DNA from: Paroedura picta
Taxonomy: Eukaryota > Chordata > Lepidosauria > Squamata > Gekkonidae
DNA: 64,000 nt
Assembly (NCBI RefSeq): GCF_049243985.1
Contig: NC_135374.1
Location: 57,967,934-58,031,933, forward strand
Direction of reading: 5' to 3'
In this document: positions 12,831-23,458 of the stretch, piece after piece
Numbering within the stretch: position 1 is the first letter of the stretch
Layout of the letters: each line of letters starts with the position of its first letter
Translations under genes and position numbers: made by a program
The notes under the pieces: generated by a model
Told to the model about the DNA's origin: nothing
Seen by the model: only the letters and a program-made list of their open reading frames with translations
The model's database searches: none

Positions 12831-13032
12831 ATCAAGGTTGACTCAGCCTTCCATCCTTCCGAGGTCGGTAAAATGAGTACCCAGCTTGCTGGGGGGTAAA
12901 CGGTAATGACTGGGGAAGGCACTGGCAAACCACCCCGTATTGAATCTGCCATGAAAATGCTAGAGGGCGTCACCCCAAGGGTCAGACATGACTCGGTGCT
13001 TGTACAGGGGATACCTTTACCTTTACCTTTAA
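12831..13032 (+). mobile_element. SINE body and BovB-like tail ending (ACCTTT)n, 5' truncated
   Basis: The sequence runs through 'gaggtcggtaaaatgagtac', 'actggggaaggcactggc', 'agggcgtcaccccaaggg' and 'tcagacatgactcggtgct', and ends in three ACCTTT units. I recognise this as the body and 3' part of Sauria-type lizard SINEs, whose tails match BovB LINEs that mobilise them. The tRNA-like head is not evident. Assignment is from memory. Confidence 0.65.
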
Positions 13033-13451
13033 TCATTATATTCCTAACTACTATCATACATCATGTGTGGACTAACAATTATGCTACAAGCCACAAATGT
13101 TTGAAGAGGGTAAAGTGTTCATTTTAAGATGGTTTATCTATATAGGATTAACATTTGTCGTCACCATTCTCCAGAGTTATTGGAGAACCAAAAACTTTTT
13201 CCAATTGTAAACAAATGTATCCAAATTGCAGGCGAGCAAGATTACTTCAGCAGATATGTTTTCATTTGACGAAAGTAAAGGGAGCCAGGAGGGGAGAAGT
13301 TCAGGGAGAAATATGTGAGATAATGAAGGAATGAACAACCGATTTAAGCTATATGTAAGTAACTAACTCGCCTCATCAGTAGCCAGCCATTCTGGAAACA
13401 GGGTGTGAGAATGAAGATTCCAAATGGACCACCATGTTAATCTATTGCCAA

Positions 13452-13500
13452 GAAATAAAACCAGAGTCCAGTGACATCTTAAAGATATTTATTCCAGAAT
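13452..13500 (-). repeat. Fragment of a dispersed repeat (antisense 'gtgccactgg' end)
   Basis: The plus strand reads 'gagtccagtgacatcttaaag' then 'atttattccag'. The reverse complement matches the end phrase 'ctttaag.tgccactggactc' that is also recognisable at 21236-21262 and 61112-61135. This is a short remnant of unknown family. Confidence 0.35.
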
Positions 13501-13723
13501 TTATTCCAGCTTTGAGAGCATGGACATTTTTTTAGCCAAAGAACCACAGTCCTTCCTTCCCCTCTCTGAATGAAGTCTTTTCATTAGCTCGGCTGGCCCA
13601 ACTGCCACCTGAATTCCCTGTGTTTTGGATACTGTTAATAGTCTTTGCATATGAGGAAGAGCTTGATCACTTCCCTGGCCTGTTTTGAATAATCTGGATT
13701 TTATATATTCTTTGCTAGCCATA

Positions 13724-13904
13724 GACCGTTTATGCACTGGAGGTTTCATGCCGGGCTGCAGGCTGGAGTTTTGGTCGTGGCAGGTTGTCCCACCTCTTCC
13801 TGCACCCACATGGGAGAGCATTTGGCCTGGTGCACCTCATCCACCCCCGATTTGTGCTCCTGCATGGGAGCTGGGGCAGTGAAGTTCCCAGTGCATAAAC
13901 GGTC
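13724..13904. mobile_element. Harbinger-like MITE, 181 bp
   Basis: It begins GACCGTTTATGCACTGG and ends CCAGTGCATAAACGGTC, an exact 17-bp terminal inverted repeat, flanked by ATA on both sides (13721-13723 and 13905-13907). A 3-bp target duplication points to the PIF/Harbinger group. The interior is GC-rich and non-coding. A second, closely similar copy lies at 20679-20856. Confidence 0.85.
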
Positions 13905-13964
13905 ATACTGAGTTTTCTTTGTCAGCAAGGAAAAGTGAGACATGAATGTAATTAATATATGCAG

Positions 13965-14352
13965 CTACACTGCCTTCCAGTCTGTTTTGAGGCACAATTC
14001 ACAGTTCTGGTGTTGACAATTAAAGCCCTACATGGCTTGGAACCAGCATCCTTCAAGGACCACCTACTCCCTTATGAATTTCAGTGACTACTATGTCATC
14101 TTCAGGGGCCTCCAACTTTTAAGTTTAGGCAGGTGGCAACATGGGAGAGGGCTTTCTCAGCTGTGGCACCAAAATGCCAGAGCTCTCTTTCAGAGACACT
14201 CAACTATTCCTCTGTGTGGCTATCTTCTTCCGGCGTTTCATCTGACTATCTCAGTGATCTCTCCTTCTTGCCTTATTTTAACTACCACTTTTATGTCTTT
14301 CTCTCTAGTTTTGTTGTTTACGTTTTATTGAATAGAATGAATAAATAAGATT
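13965..14352 (+). mobile_element. L2-like LINE 3' fragment
   Basis: The plus-strand sequence carries the remains of a reverse-transcriptase C-terminal tail: 'cacaattcacagttctggtgtt', 'aaagccctacatggcttgg', then a frame reading M-A-T-W-E-R-A-F-S-A-V-A-P-K. This matches the R-x-A-T-R-E-R-A-F-S-V-V-A-P-R-L-W pattern I know from reptile L2-type LINEs. It ends in an A-rich tail near 14340-14352. It is 5' truncated and frameshifted. Confidence 0.6.
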
Positions 14353-14983
14353 CAGGTTGACAAGATTAACTATTTAGTTTGCCTCCAAAAATTAAGTTTG
14401 TTTGTAGGATATAATCTGAAACCATAAAGCTAGTCCCACACATATTATTGAAGTACATGCTACATTATTGAACATAAGAAGAGCCCCCCCCCCGCCCCCA
14501 ATCATTTCTTCCATTGTAAGACATGCTGTTGCCGGCAGTTCCATTTTGCTGTGAAGGTCCAGCAGCTGTCTTTCCATCAGGTGCCACTGAATTCCATAAG
14601 TTAAAGTTATATTGTATGTGGAAATGCTTTATTTTACATATCCAGAATCTATATCCAGATCCAGCCAATTTCATTGAGTGTCCCCAATTTTTACATGAGG
14701 GGGAAGAAAGGTCTCACTATCCACTTTTTCTACACAATTACAATATTATAAATCTATAGTCCATGGTTTTGTAAATTAAAATTCACTTATAGGGAAGATG
14801 CTCCATATTGGCCATCTTTTCCTGCACATTTCCTAGAGCTATGCTTTTTTTTTTTTCTAGATGGAGTTGAATAAAGCTGTACATAAAATGTATTTGGAAT
14901 ACACAGACTCTTCTGACATATATATATTATATATAACACTGTGATTCTGGCCATTTTATTTTTGGTCTCTTTCCTAATAATCC

Positions 14984-15025
<42 letters not shown>

Positions 15026-16339
15026 GAACTGGCTTGTTTATTTACTGGTCATATGTACCAAGTTGACTGAATAAATCATATTGAATTTCTCCACTACATG
15101 AGCACTAAAGAATCTTGCAATAAATCAGGGAAAGACATCTGGTTCTAGCATACCACCCAAACCATAATTACTGTCTTCAGGTTGCCCTGCTCCCTGTCTC
15201 TTATAATGAGTAAGATATTTAATGTCCTGAACTATTTCTGTGACATTTCAATAAATAAATGCAGAGATTTGAAAACATTTCCATATTCCTCCTTTAATGT
15301 CTGAATGTCTCTGACTTAATCCAAGTTCCTTGGCATTTATTACTGTTTGTTACACTAACAAGTGAGATTATGAGAATTCTAATGAAGCCTTCCAGTGGAA
15401 AAACTCTGTGATTAAATGCCATAATAACAGTTGCATGCATTTATGTGCCTGATTATCATAATCTATTTAGCACAAGTAAACATACAAACAGAAGGAGAAA
15501 AGCAAGCACATTGACACTTCAGCTAAAGGAGAATTGGAAATGAGGGAGAAACAATGTAAATATGTAAATGTCTTTGTGAATTTTTTTTATCTCCCCCCTC
15601 ATCCTTGCTTCCCCCCCCCCCATTTGCTAATGAGGCATCTTTGCTTCATCACATGTGGTCCCCCTTTGCTAGGCTGAGGTGCATTTTTAGGCCATCTGCT
15701 GGGGCCACTACCCTAAACAATGCCACCCAGAAAGCAAGGGATATATATGCAGCAACCTTTGACATCCTGGGATACAAGCAGGGGTGTCCTACAGGCTACA
15801 GCCTTTGATATGTTCATTCTTCACTCCTAGTTCAGCTGTTACACCATTAGTGCATTTAATGTCATCCTAGACTCCATTAAAGCCTGGGACGGCATGATAC
15901 CACTACATCAACAATTAAAAATATGCCATCCTATCATGTTTGATCTATTTATTTATTGACAAGGGTATTTTAAATGTAAAGTTCAGTGGACATTTCTGCA
16001 ACAGTGAGCTCCACTGAACTGCAAGTTCTGCAGAGCTTACATCTTTAAGAAATAACTTTATGGGGGAAAATGCTCACGGATCCGCTATCTGCTCTGTCCT
16101 TTGAACATGATCGCCAGATTGGATAAGCTCCCTCACGCATGGCTTTGTGACTACTGGTGATCATTGAATCATGGCAAATTTATTGAACTATTAGGCATCC
16201 TAACCATAATTGAAATACTCTGTCAAACAGGGTACTTATGCAAGCTCAGATCTATAGGATTGAAAGTTCCCATGTAAAAGAAACCAGGAACATGCTACTG
16301 ACCACATAAGAATGAGTTGATTCAAAAGAAATTTAGGAA
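14353..16339. other. Non-coding stretch with CA microsatellite
   Basis: No gene recognised. The interval is AT-rich, and the C-rich run at 14485-14500 and T-run at 14845-14858 are homopolymers. The open frames at 14392-14759 overlap on both strands and show no family features. Confidence 0.5.
14985..15023 (+). repeat. (CA)n microsatellite
   Basis: About 19 uninterrupted CA units. Confidence 0.95.
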
Positions 16340-16502
16340 CAGATTCTTAAGTGTGAGGTCATGTTGCTACTGACCAAGACCAGGGTAATTCAGACTATAA
16401 TATTCCTCATTACTATGTATGGGCGTGAAAGTTGGACAGTGAAAAAAGTTGACAGGAAGAAAAGTGATTATTTTGAAATACGGTACTAGAGGAGAATATT
16501 AT
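16340..16502 (+). mobile_element. BovB/RTE LINE fragment, left part (interrupted)
   Basis: The frame reads ...T-M-Y-G-R-E-S-W-T-V-K-K-V-D-R-K-K, the C-terminal RT region of RTE/BovB LINEs (pattern M-Y-G-x-E-S-W-T-x-K-K-A-x-x-x-K-I-D-x-F-E). It continues to 'tactagaggagaatatt' and is then interrupted by a DNA transposon. The same LINE resumes at 17396. Confidence 0.75.
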
Positions 16503-17395
16503 GGGGCTTTTTGCACGCCTTCAAAATAGCACAATGGTTGCCAATTGAAAACGCTACTGATTTGCTGTTATGTACAACGTCGTCGACAATCTGCCACACA
16601 CCTGAAACCAATCTGCAAAAAGCGCTTCCTTGTAGCGCTTTCAGGGAAATCCCCAAAAGTGGATTCACCCTCCGGAAAGCGATACACTCCTGCAACCAAT
16701 CTGCAACACTAGCGAAAAAGACCTGTGCGTTAACATTGTTGCGGTTTCTACAAAGTCCCTCTCCCTGGCTCTCTCCTCTGATCTTCCGGCGAAGCGATCG
16801 CCATTTTTTTTTTCTCCGAGCGAGCGGGGATAAATGCACCAGCGAGCCTCTTTCAGTTTAGAGGCTTCCCCGGCTTCAGTCCCTCCCCTTCAGTCACTAA
16901 GCACAAAGAACAGAGAAGCCCGTTTGCTGATGTATTTTCCCTTTATTTTTTACACATTCATTCAGCCGAAAATCGGGCCCGTGAGAGGGGGGGGGATTTT
17001 TTTTTTCACTCGGAGGGAGCGTGGCAACGATCAAACGACAGCTCAAACACACCAGGCAGCTGGATGGGTCTCTCCGTTGCAACGAATTAACACAGATTCG
17101 TTGCAATGGGTCTGTTTTTTTTTTTTTTAACTTTTCTTAAAGGGAAAGGGGCTGTTTGGGAGCATGCTAACGGCTGCCCATTGGCTGCTTGACGGCCAGG
17201 GGCGGGACGAGCTCGGCAATAGCGCTTCCTTTCTAGCGATTTCTGCCGAGACCGGAAGCTTGTGGGAAACGCTACAAAACGCAACTGGATTCCACTACAA
17301 AGGCAGGTATGCATAACGACGAATTCCACTATTTTAAATGGCGATTTTTCATTCAGTGACCAATTTGCTACAAAGATCCCAGTGCGTAAAGCCCC
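16503..17395. mobile_element. Harbinger-like non-autonomous element, 893 bp
   Basis: It starts GGGGCTTTTTGCACGC and ends GTGCGTAAAGCCCC, flanked by TAT on both sides (16500-16502 and 17396-17398). The interior aligns by eye along its length with 43349-44272 and 57442-58322: 'gtagcgctttcagggaaat', 'aaaagtggattcaccctcc', 'gacctgtgcgtt', 'cttccggcgaagcgatcgcc', 'cttaaagggaaaggggc', 'ccattggctgcttgacggcc' and 'aaggcaggtatgcataa' all recur. No transposase is encoded. The open frames across it are shadows shared by the copies. Confidence 0.85.
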
Positions 17396-17826
17396 TATGA
17401 ATATTGTGGCTTGCTAAAAAAGACAAAAAAAGGGGGGGGGGAGCATTCTAGGTCAAATCATGCCTGAACTCTCCCTAAAATGACTACACTGAGGCTATCA
17501 TACTTTGGTCACATGAGGGGAAGATAAGAGTCCTTGGGAAAATCAGTATTGTGAGTAAAAGTTGGAGGCAGTAGGAAAAGAAGCCCCAATGAATTCAGTG
17601 CAAAGAAGCTGCACTGTTGATTTCCCAATGTTATAGATAAGCCAAAAACAAAATCAAAAGGAAAAGGAAAAGGAAAAAAGAAGCCCCAACATGAAATGGA
17701 TGGACTGACAAGTAACTCGCGGCTGTAGTTTGCAAGCACTGAGAAAGGCTGTTAATGACAGGACATTTTGGAGGCCATATTTCATAGGGCCACTGTAAGT
17801 TGGAAGCACTTAGCACATACACACAG
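17396..17826 (+). mobile_element. BovB/RTE LINE fragment, 3' part after insertion
   Basis: The LINE resumes with 'attgtggcttgctaaaaaag', then 'aggtcaaatcatgcctgaac', 'ctgaggctatcatactttgg' (L-R-L-S-Y-F-G-H pattern), 'ggacattttggaggcc' (R-T-F-W-R pattern) and ends in an ACACACA tail after 'gtaagttggaagcactta'. This is the end of the BovB open frame and its short 3'UTR. Frameshifts and small deletions show it is dead. Confidence 0.75.
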
Positions 17827-19272
17827 AGTTCAGATGAGAAAGGGCAATAAATGTTGAAGGAACCTTTAAAATAGAGCAATATCAAGGCACCACCTTAGCT
17901 AACATTAGACATTAATACATTTAGTAAAGTATGGCAAAAACCCCAAACCAGACACAAAAGTTTACCCGTGGCTTGTTCAGGCCCTAGATGCCTGTAATAG
18001 CAATTCCCAGGCTTTCTAACTCATGACTTCAGAAATCAAAAGCAATCAGAAAGTGATTTTTAGAGATGTCACGATTTCTTGGTGTTTATGCTCAGCAGTG
18101 AAATATACTGTGCTTGACAGCCAAGGTCACCTGTGAACTAAATTTCTGACTGACTTGCCTGTCCACTCGCCCCCTCAAATGGCCACACAGAGCCACTTCA
18201 CTTCCTTGCCTTGTGGAAGCCTTGGCTTGTGTGCGGCAGGGTCATGGCTGGCTGGTGTCGCTCAACGAGAAGACTTTGTGAAAATGCAGATGAGCAAAAT
18301 GGCATCACTGTAACACAGAGTGAAAAGAACTCACAAGGCCAGACTTTTAAAAGGAAAGCAGTTTTTACTTCTAAGTGCTGGCTGATGGATTGCTTTGTGC
18401 AACGTGTTTGTTCCATCAGTTGTTGAGCAACAAACAGTGACATGCACAGAGTGATGGATTTGCCGTATAGACGCCCACTTCCAAAAGGATTCTAGGATCA
18501 GGGGAAGGTGTGACTTCACCTATTCTTTAATGAACTAGATTTTTTGGAGATGAGAAGCAGGTGATTGTCAGATGAAAGTTGCAGAAACCCTGGATGAATC
18601 GGAAAGAAGTTGTTGGGAGCACTGAGGCTTGTGGCTCTTTGGAAGAGGGCAAGAAGTCCTGGATCGAAAGAAATGAAATGAGGAAGGGAAAAGAGGCAAA
18701 TGGAATCCTGGAGACTGAAATGGAGGAAGCAGCCTCTGCTGCACCTAGGCATGCTGAGAACTTTGTGGCGGACACGTTCCCCAGCTGGACGGGCTTTTCG
18801 CTTTGCTCGGAAATTATCTGAGAATTGTAAGCAAGAGAGACCCTCTTTACAGTTGCCAACTTTTTTCTCGGTGGGGCTTCTGAGATTTTGGCAGCCCCGT
18901 AGATAACGTGAGATAAGGAAATCCGAATTACACTGCCTTGTTTGACGCACGGGGAGTGGAGAAGTAGGTGCTGGAGGGACTGGTCTGGGGGCACCTTTGG
19001 AAGTTTGTCTGTCCCAGGCTTCTTCAGCAGAGTAGAAAAGAGGGAAATAGGAATATATGTTGAAAGTACTATTCTTTTAGATCATGCCTCAGAGAAGCTC
19101 TTGGGACCATCTTCCTGGCACTGGAAACAAGTTTGGAGCTTAAATCCTGCAAGATGTAAGAATTAATAATAAAGATGATGATTCCTTTGGCACTCAGGAC
19201 AAGTCTAAGTCCTGCACAGGACATGGGTCTCATTTACTGGTTCCCCAATTACTTTTGGCCCATGAAACAACT
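17827..19272. other. Non-coding, apparently unique stretch
   Basis: No gene or clear transposon. Overlapping opposite-strand open frames at 18516-18994 show no domain features. The sequence is less AT-rich than the left flank, approaching the GC-rich OLIG2 domain. Confidence 0.4.
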
Positions 19273-19280
19273 CTTCAAAT

Positions 19281-19387
19281 CATGGGTGGGCAAACTGTGG
19301 CCCTCCAGATTTGCTGCATTTGCTGGCAGGGGCTCATGGGAATTGTAGTCCACAGACATCAGATGGGCCACAGTTTGCCCACCCCTG
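19281..19387. mobile_element. hAT-type MITE, related to 5538-5673
   Basis: It begins CATGGGTGGGCAAACTGTGGCCC and ends GGGCCACAGTTTGCCCACCCCTG, with the same inner phrase 'ctggcaggggctcatggg' as the element at 5538. Flanking 8-mers CTTCAAAT (19273-19280) and CTCCAGAT (19388-19395) match at six of eight positions, consistent with an old hAT target duplication. No coding capacity. Confidence 0.8.
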
Positions 19388-19649
19388 CTCCAGATCATTC
19401 AGCAGGAAGCTACCTTCCTCAGCAGAGAGGAAAAAAGCAAACAGAAGAAGCAAAATGTTGGGGAGTATAACTGATTGGCCAGCAGAAAGGTATTCAAAAA
19501 TGTACACACTCAGAAGTAACCCTAGATTCTTTAATATATTGTATTTTATTGTGAGTGAATACAAACTTGGTAAACTGGGTCTGAAATCGCTTGGCAAATC
19601 AGTTATCTGTATTGGCCTGCCAAGATAAAGTGCATCAAATTTCCATCTT

Positions 19650-19797
19650 GAGCCAGTCAAATTTTCGGTGAGCTCTCTCAGCCCCACCTACCTCACAGGG
19701 TGTCTGTTGTGAGGAGAGGAAGGGAAGCCACTTTGAGAATCCTTCCGGGCAGTGAAAAATGGGAATGCAGAAAAAACAACGCTCCTCTTCTCTGGCT
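19650..19797 (+). mobile_element. tRNA-derived SINE fragment (same family as 42869-43151)
   Basis: It carries 'gctctctcagccccacc', 'cacagggtgtctgttgtg', 'gaagccactttgagaatcc' and a decayed 'aaaacaacgctcctcttct' tail. These are the middle and 3' parts of the SINE whose full copy is on the minus strand at 42869-43151. The tRNA-like head is missing. Confidence 0.65.
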
Positions 19798-20678
19798 CCT
19801 TCATGCATTCTGGGGGGAAGGTGCGGGGGGGGGGGGCTCAGCCTGGTCACCTGCCCTGCAGTTTCACCTTGGGTGTTTCCTGGGCTCTCCAAGCAAGGCG
19901 GCCTGAAAGTTTTCTCTACCTCTTGGCCTGTTTTCCAAGCGGTCCCCGAAAGGGCTGTCTAGGGGCGAAAGAGGTACTTTCAGGAGGCAGCGGGGCCCGG
20001 CGCCTGGCTGGCCGGAAGGGGGGCGGACACCGGGAGGGGCACGCTCCTGCTTCGTGGGGGGCAGGGTATATTGGGCACTCAAACCACTCAGGCCGGCTCT
20101 CCCGGGGGAAGGGGGCCTTCTCCGGCCCTGACCCCACGCTCCACACGGCGGCCAGGACAGAGCTCGCACACTTGGCAAGGCCCGTCCAAGAGCTGGGGTT
20201 TTAAAAGGCTTCCTGTTGGACGTGGCAAGTTTCTTTTTTATGGGAGGGAGGGCGGGATTCCGGGACTTTGCTGCCCCCCCCTCCAGATCCAGTTGGCCAG
20301 TGGAGCCTCAGCCCGGCAGCCACGCAGTCCATGGCGGAGGAAGGCCGTCCGGGTGGATGGCGAGGCCCTTCAGGAAGTCCCCCCCCCCCGCTTCCCGCAC
20401 CTCCAACCCGCCGCCGCTGCCACAAGGTCTCTTATCTCAGGGACTCCCAAGCAGCTCCCGGCTTGCCAACAGGAAGGTGGCCACCTCTAGGCCAAAAACC
20501 ACTGGCCACGTGCAGAAACGCCCCCCTCCCCGCCCACGTACACCCCCGGATTTTGAGCGGGATGTCTCTGGACCGCTCCCTCCCTGCCCCTGAAGCTGGG
20601 AGACGGGGGGGGGGTCGCCTCTGCCCGGAAACAAGGGCAAGGTGTCCCCAGGGGGGCCCGGAGCAGCTGCATCTCCTG

Positions 20679-20856
20679 GACCGTTTATGCACAGGTGGTT
20701 TCATGCCGGGCTGCAGGCTGGAGTTTTAGTCCTGGCTGGTTGCCCCACCTCGTCCTGCACCCACATGGGCAGGAAGCATTTGTGCACCTCATCCGCCCCC
20801 AATTTGTGCTCCTGCATGGGAGTTGGGGCAGTGAAGTTCTCAGTGCCTAAATGGTC
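20679..20856. mobile_element. Harbinger-like MITE, second copy
   Basis: It starts GACCGTTTATGCACAGG and ends with CAGTGCCTAAATGGTC. The interior follows 13724-13904 almost base for base ('catgccgggctgcaggctgg', 'ctgcacccacatggg', 'atttgtgctcctgcatggga'). The flanking 3-mers CTG and GTG match at two of three. It sits inside the GC-rich OLIG2 domain. Confidence 0.8.
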
Positions 20857-21116
20857 GTGGAGGGCAGGAGCCCCATCAGAGGAAGGCATTTCCCAAGCGG
20901 TCCGGGTCGGGTGACCCAACCGCCTGCTTTTGTATCCGCTTTGGAGAAGAACGAAGCCGTCTGTCCAGCGAGACCGAGGACCCGGGCACTGGAGGGCACT
21001 GGAGGGCCGCCTCCTCTCCTGGCCGATCCTCCTTCCCTTCCCCCCTCCGCTTTCTTAGTAGCCTTCGGTGTGAAAGCGCCTGCGGGAACGACACGCTCTT
21101 TGGGCAGCAGATGAAA

Positions 21117-21246
21117 TAACAACGAAGTTACCTTCTGGGCTTGAGCTTTCGTGGGCACGCACGCGTCTCCAGAAGCGGGAGACATCCGTATCCGAAGAAG
21201 GGTGTCTGCGCACGTAAGCTCATAGCCAGAAGGAGACTTCGTTGGT
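21117..21246. repeat. GC-rich foldback (inverted repeat)
   Basis: The left arm (21117-21162, with 'aacaacgaagttaccttctgg' and 'tgagctttcgtgggcacgcac') pairs with the right arm (21202-21246, 'gtgtctgcgcacgtaagctca', 'ccagaaggagacttcgttggt'), with about 40 bp between. The phrases match a dispersed reptile repeat ('cgaaagctcatac', 'ttggtctt.aaggtgccactgg') that I know but cannot name. C-to-G-rich substitution suggests long residence in this domain. Confidence 0.6.
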
Positions 21247-23179
21247 CTTCGTGGTGCCGCTGGAGCCCAACGTTGTCCCGCCGCTGCAGACCAACACGAC
21301 GCGCCCCCCCCCCCCCGCCTGGGACCCCGCGCATCCCTCAGGCACCCCAAGGCCCAGACAGGCTCCGGCTTCGGACAGCGCAGCTCGGGGGCAGCGGGCC
21401 CGTCTCGGCGTCACCTGCGGCTGGCGGAGGCCGGGGCCGCGCTGTGGCCTGCGTGGAGAAGCTCTCCCGCCGGCGTCCGCTTGGCGTGGGCTGCGGGAAG
21501 CTGCTGCAGCCTGAGTGTGAGGCCTCTGCGCCCTGGGCAGCCAGCCCCACCTGGCGCCGGAAGCGGCCGCAGCAGGCCTCGGCAGGCAGGAGTGCCCGAG
21601 GCAAGGCGAGGCGGCTGCGCCAAGGGCGGCGCCTGGGGGTCCGTCGGGGCGAGGTGGGCTGGGCGCCCCCCAGAGGCCATGCAGCCGGGCCGGGCAGGAG
21701 GGGAAGCGGGAAGAAGCTCCCGCCGCCCGCCAGACGAAGGCGAGCGGGCGAAGCCAGGCGAGCGAACCCCTGCCCTGTCACCGGCCTTGGGCGGCGAGCC
21801 AGGGCAGCCTCATTCAGAGGTGAATGCCCGCCTGGAGGCTGCTTCCTGCCCGCACCGGCCCTCTCCGGAGCAAGGCCGCCGGAGGGCTCCCGACGCACAG
21901 GGCACCGCTGCCGCCCAATCCGGCGTTGCGCCCTGTCCCAGTCCTCTGGAGCTCTGGGCAGTTCTCCCAAGGGGCCTCTTCGGCGGCATCGCCTGCGCAG
22001 GGAACCGAGCGGGGACTGACAAGCGTTTCACTTGACCCGGCTCAGCCCCTCGACAGTTGTCGTTAAATGGGCCCGCCAAGCCTGGGGGGGGGGAATCCGT
22101 GGGTCCCCAGGCCACCTCCGCACGCCGGGCAGAAGGCCCTTCGCAGCCGCCCCCGGGATTTGCCTGGGAGGACCGTGCAAGAGCAGTCCTTAGCCTGTGG
22201 GGCACCGGGGTGGCCGGCGGCCAGGCCCAGGGCGGCGACAGATTGCGCGTGGCTGGACGGGTGCGCACCCGAACCGTTACGAGCAGCCCTCGCCACGCGT
22301 CCCTTCTTAGCGTTTTAAGCGCATCTCTCACGGATGAGTGCGGCCTGGCCCGCCAGCTGGAGGACACGCGGGCATCCCCCCCACACACACACACACTCAG
22401 GCGGGCGCGGCGCTTGGGAAGGGCCGGCCAGGAGCCGAAGCCTGCGAATGGTCATGGTCCGACGGAGGGGGGAGACCGGCCTGCCCCCGCCTCCCCCTCC
22501 CCCCACGCACCGCCAGGAGCCTCCGGGTGACATGTTTATATCTCAGCATTTGGCGGTGGCACCCAGACGGGCGAAGCCCCTGCAGTCCAACGCGTGTCGA
22601 GCTCCGCATGCTTGTGCCCAAACATAAGCGAAACTTTTGTTTTTTCATCCAGAGCCTCCCAATCAACAAGATGCTGAGGCCGCAATCCCTTGCGAGAAGC
22701 GCCGGCTTCCTTCTGAGGAGAGCCTCCTGGGATCGTGCTGCCCAAAGACCCAGCATGGGGAGGGGGGCGAGGAGGAGCCCGCTGGGCCAGGGGGACACTT
22801 CCCAGGCAGCTGGCAGGGGGGGCGGGGTTGGTTCTGCTCGGAGCCCCGGCAGCTTCCTGGGTTTCACTGCGCCTGCTCAAGACCACCAACATCTGTCGAG
22901 TATTCAAAGAGCAAGGATTTGAGGACCCCCCCCCCGCCCCCGCGGGATGCGCGTTTGAGAGTCCACCGGCGTCAACCCGTCCCCTCCCCCCCAGGGGTCC
23001 AGTGGTCTTGGGGGAGGCGCCGTGGAAGGCCCGGGCGAGGAGGGGTTGGCAGCAAGGGCGGCTGCGAGGCCGGGCAGAGGGAGGGGTCTGTGGGACGGCG
23101 CACTCTCTCCGGCTGAGGGGGGGTCGGACGCCGTCTGTCCTCGGGGCATCCCCGTGCGCGGCGGCTGGTCTCGAGCTCT

Positions 23180-23349
23180 CCGACGATTGGCTGCCGGGGC
23201 CCCCAGTCCGTTTTCATGGAGCTGCCTTGGTCGGCGTGACGTCAGCGCCTCGCTCATTGGCACCGCCCTGCCCGGGGCTATGACGTTGCTCTCGCCCAGC
23301 TCGCCCGGGCCGCGCGCTTATAAAGGCTCCCGCCAGGGGCCCCGCGGGG
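23180..23349 (+). promoter_or_regulatory. OLIG2: OLIG2 core promoter
   Basis: TATAAA lies at 23319-23324 in the context GCTTATAAAGGC, predicting transcription start near 23350. Upstream are a full palindromic CRE (TGACGTCA, 23237-23244), a second half-site TGACG (23281-23285), and inverted CCAAT boxes (ATTGG at 23186-23190 and 23256-23260). The whole promoter sits in CpG-rich DNA. The arrangement TATA plus CCAAT plus CRE followed by a splice donor 135 bp downstream of TATA supports this as a real promoter. Confidence 0.75.
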
Positions 23350-23458
23350 CTGGTGCTGCGCTCGGTTCGGCTCGGGACGGGACAGGCGCCGGCGGGGCTG
23401 GAGGGAGCCGGCCGACCCACCTACCCAGCCAGCCACCTGCGAGACCGCCCTGCAAACC
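23350..23458 (+). other. OLIG2: OLIG2 exon 1 (non-coding, predicted)
   Basis: The exon is predicted from a start about 30 bp after the TATA box to the donor site GTAAGT at 23459-23464. It has no ATG, so the first start codon in the spliced message is the one at 24457. OLIG2 in mammals also has a non-coding first exon and all coding sequence in exon 2. Confidence 0.65.

Larger units (their letters stand above)
19798..23230. other. GC- and CpG-rich upstream domain of OLIG2
   Basis: The composition switches near 19.8 kb to very GC-rich with dense CpG. Long overlapping open frames appear on both strands (for example 21141-22019 plus and 21338-21970 minus). They are Arg/Pro/Gly/Ala-rich mirror images of each other, as expected in any GC-rich DNA with few stop codons, and I do not call them genes. 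The domain is interrupted by a Harbinger-like MITE at 20679-20856 and a foldback at 21117-21246. It is best read as the upstream part of the CpG domain around OLIG2. Confidence 0.6.

Noticed and set aside
21141-22019. 292-residue plus-strand open frame and its 210-residue minus-strand mirror upstream of OLIG2
   Set aside because: Arg/Pro/Ala/Gly-rich on both strands at once, no domain, no splice or start support. Expected by chance in such GC-rich DNA.
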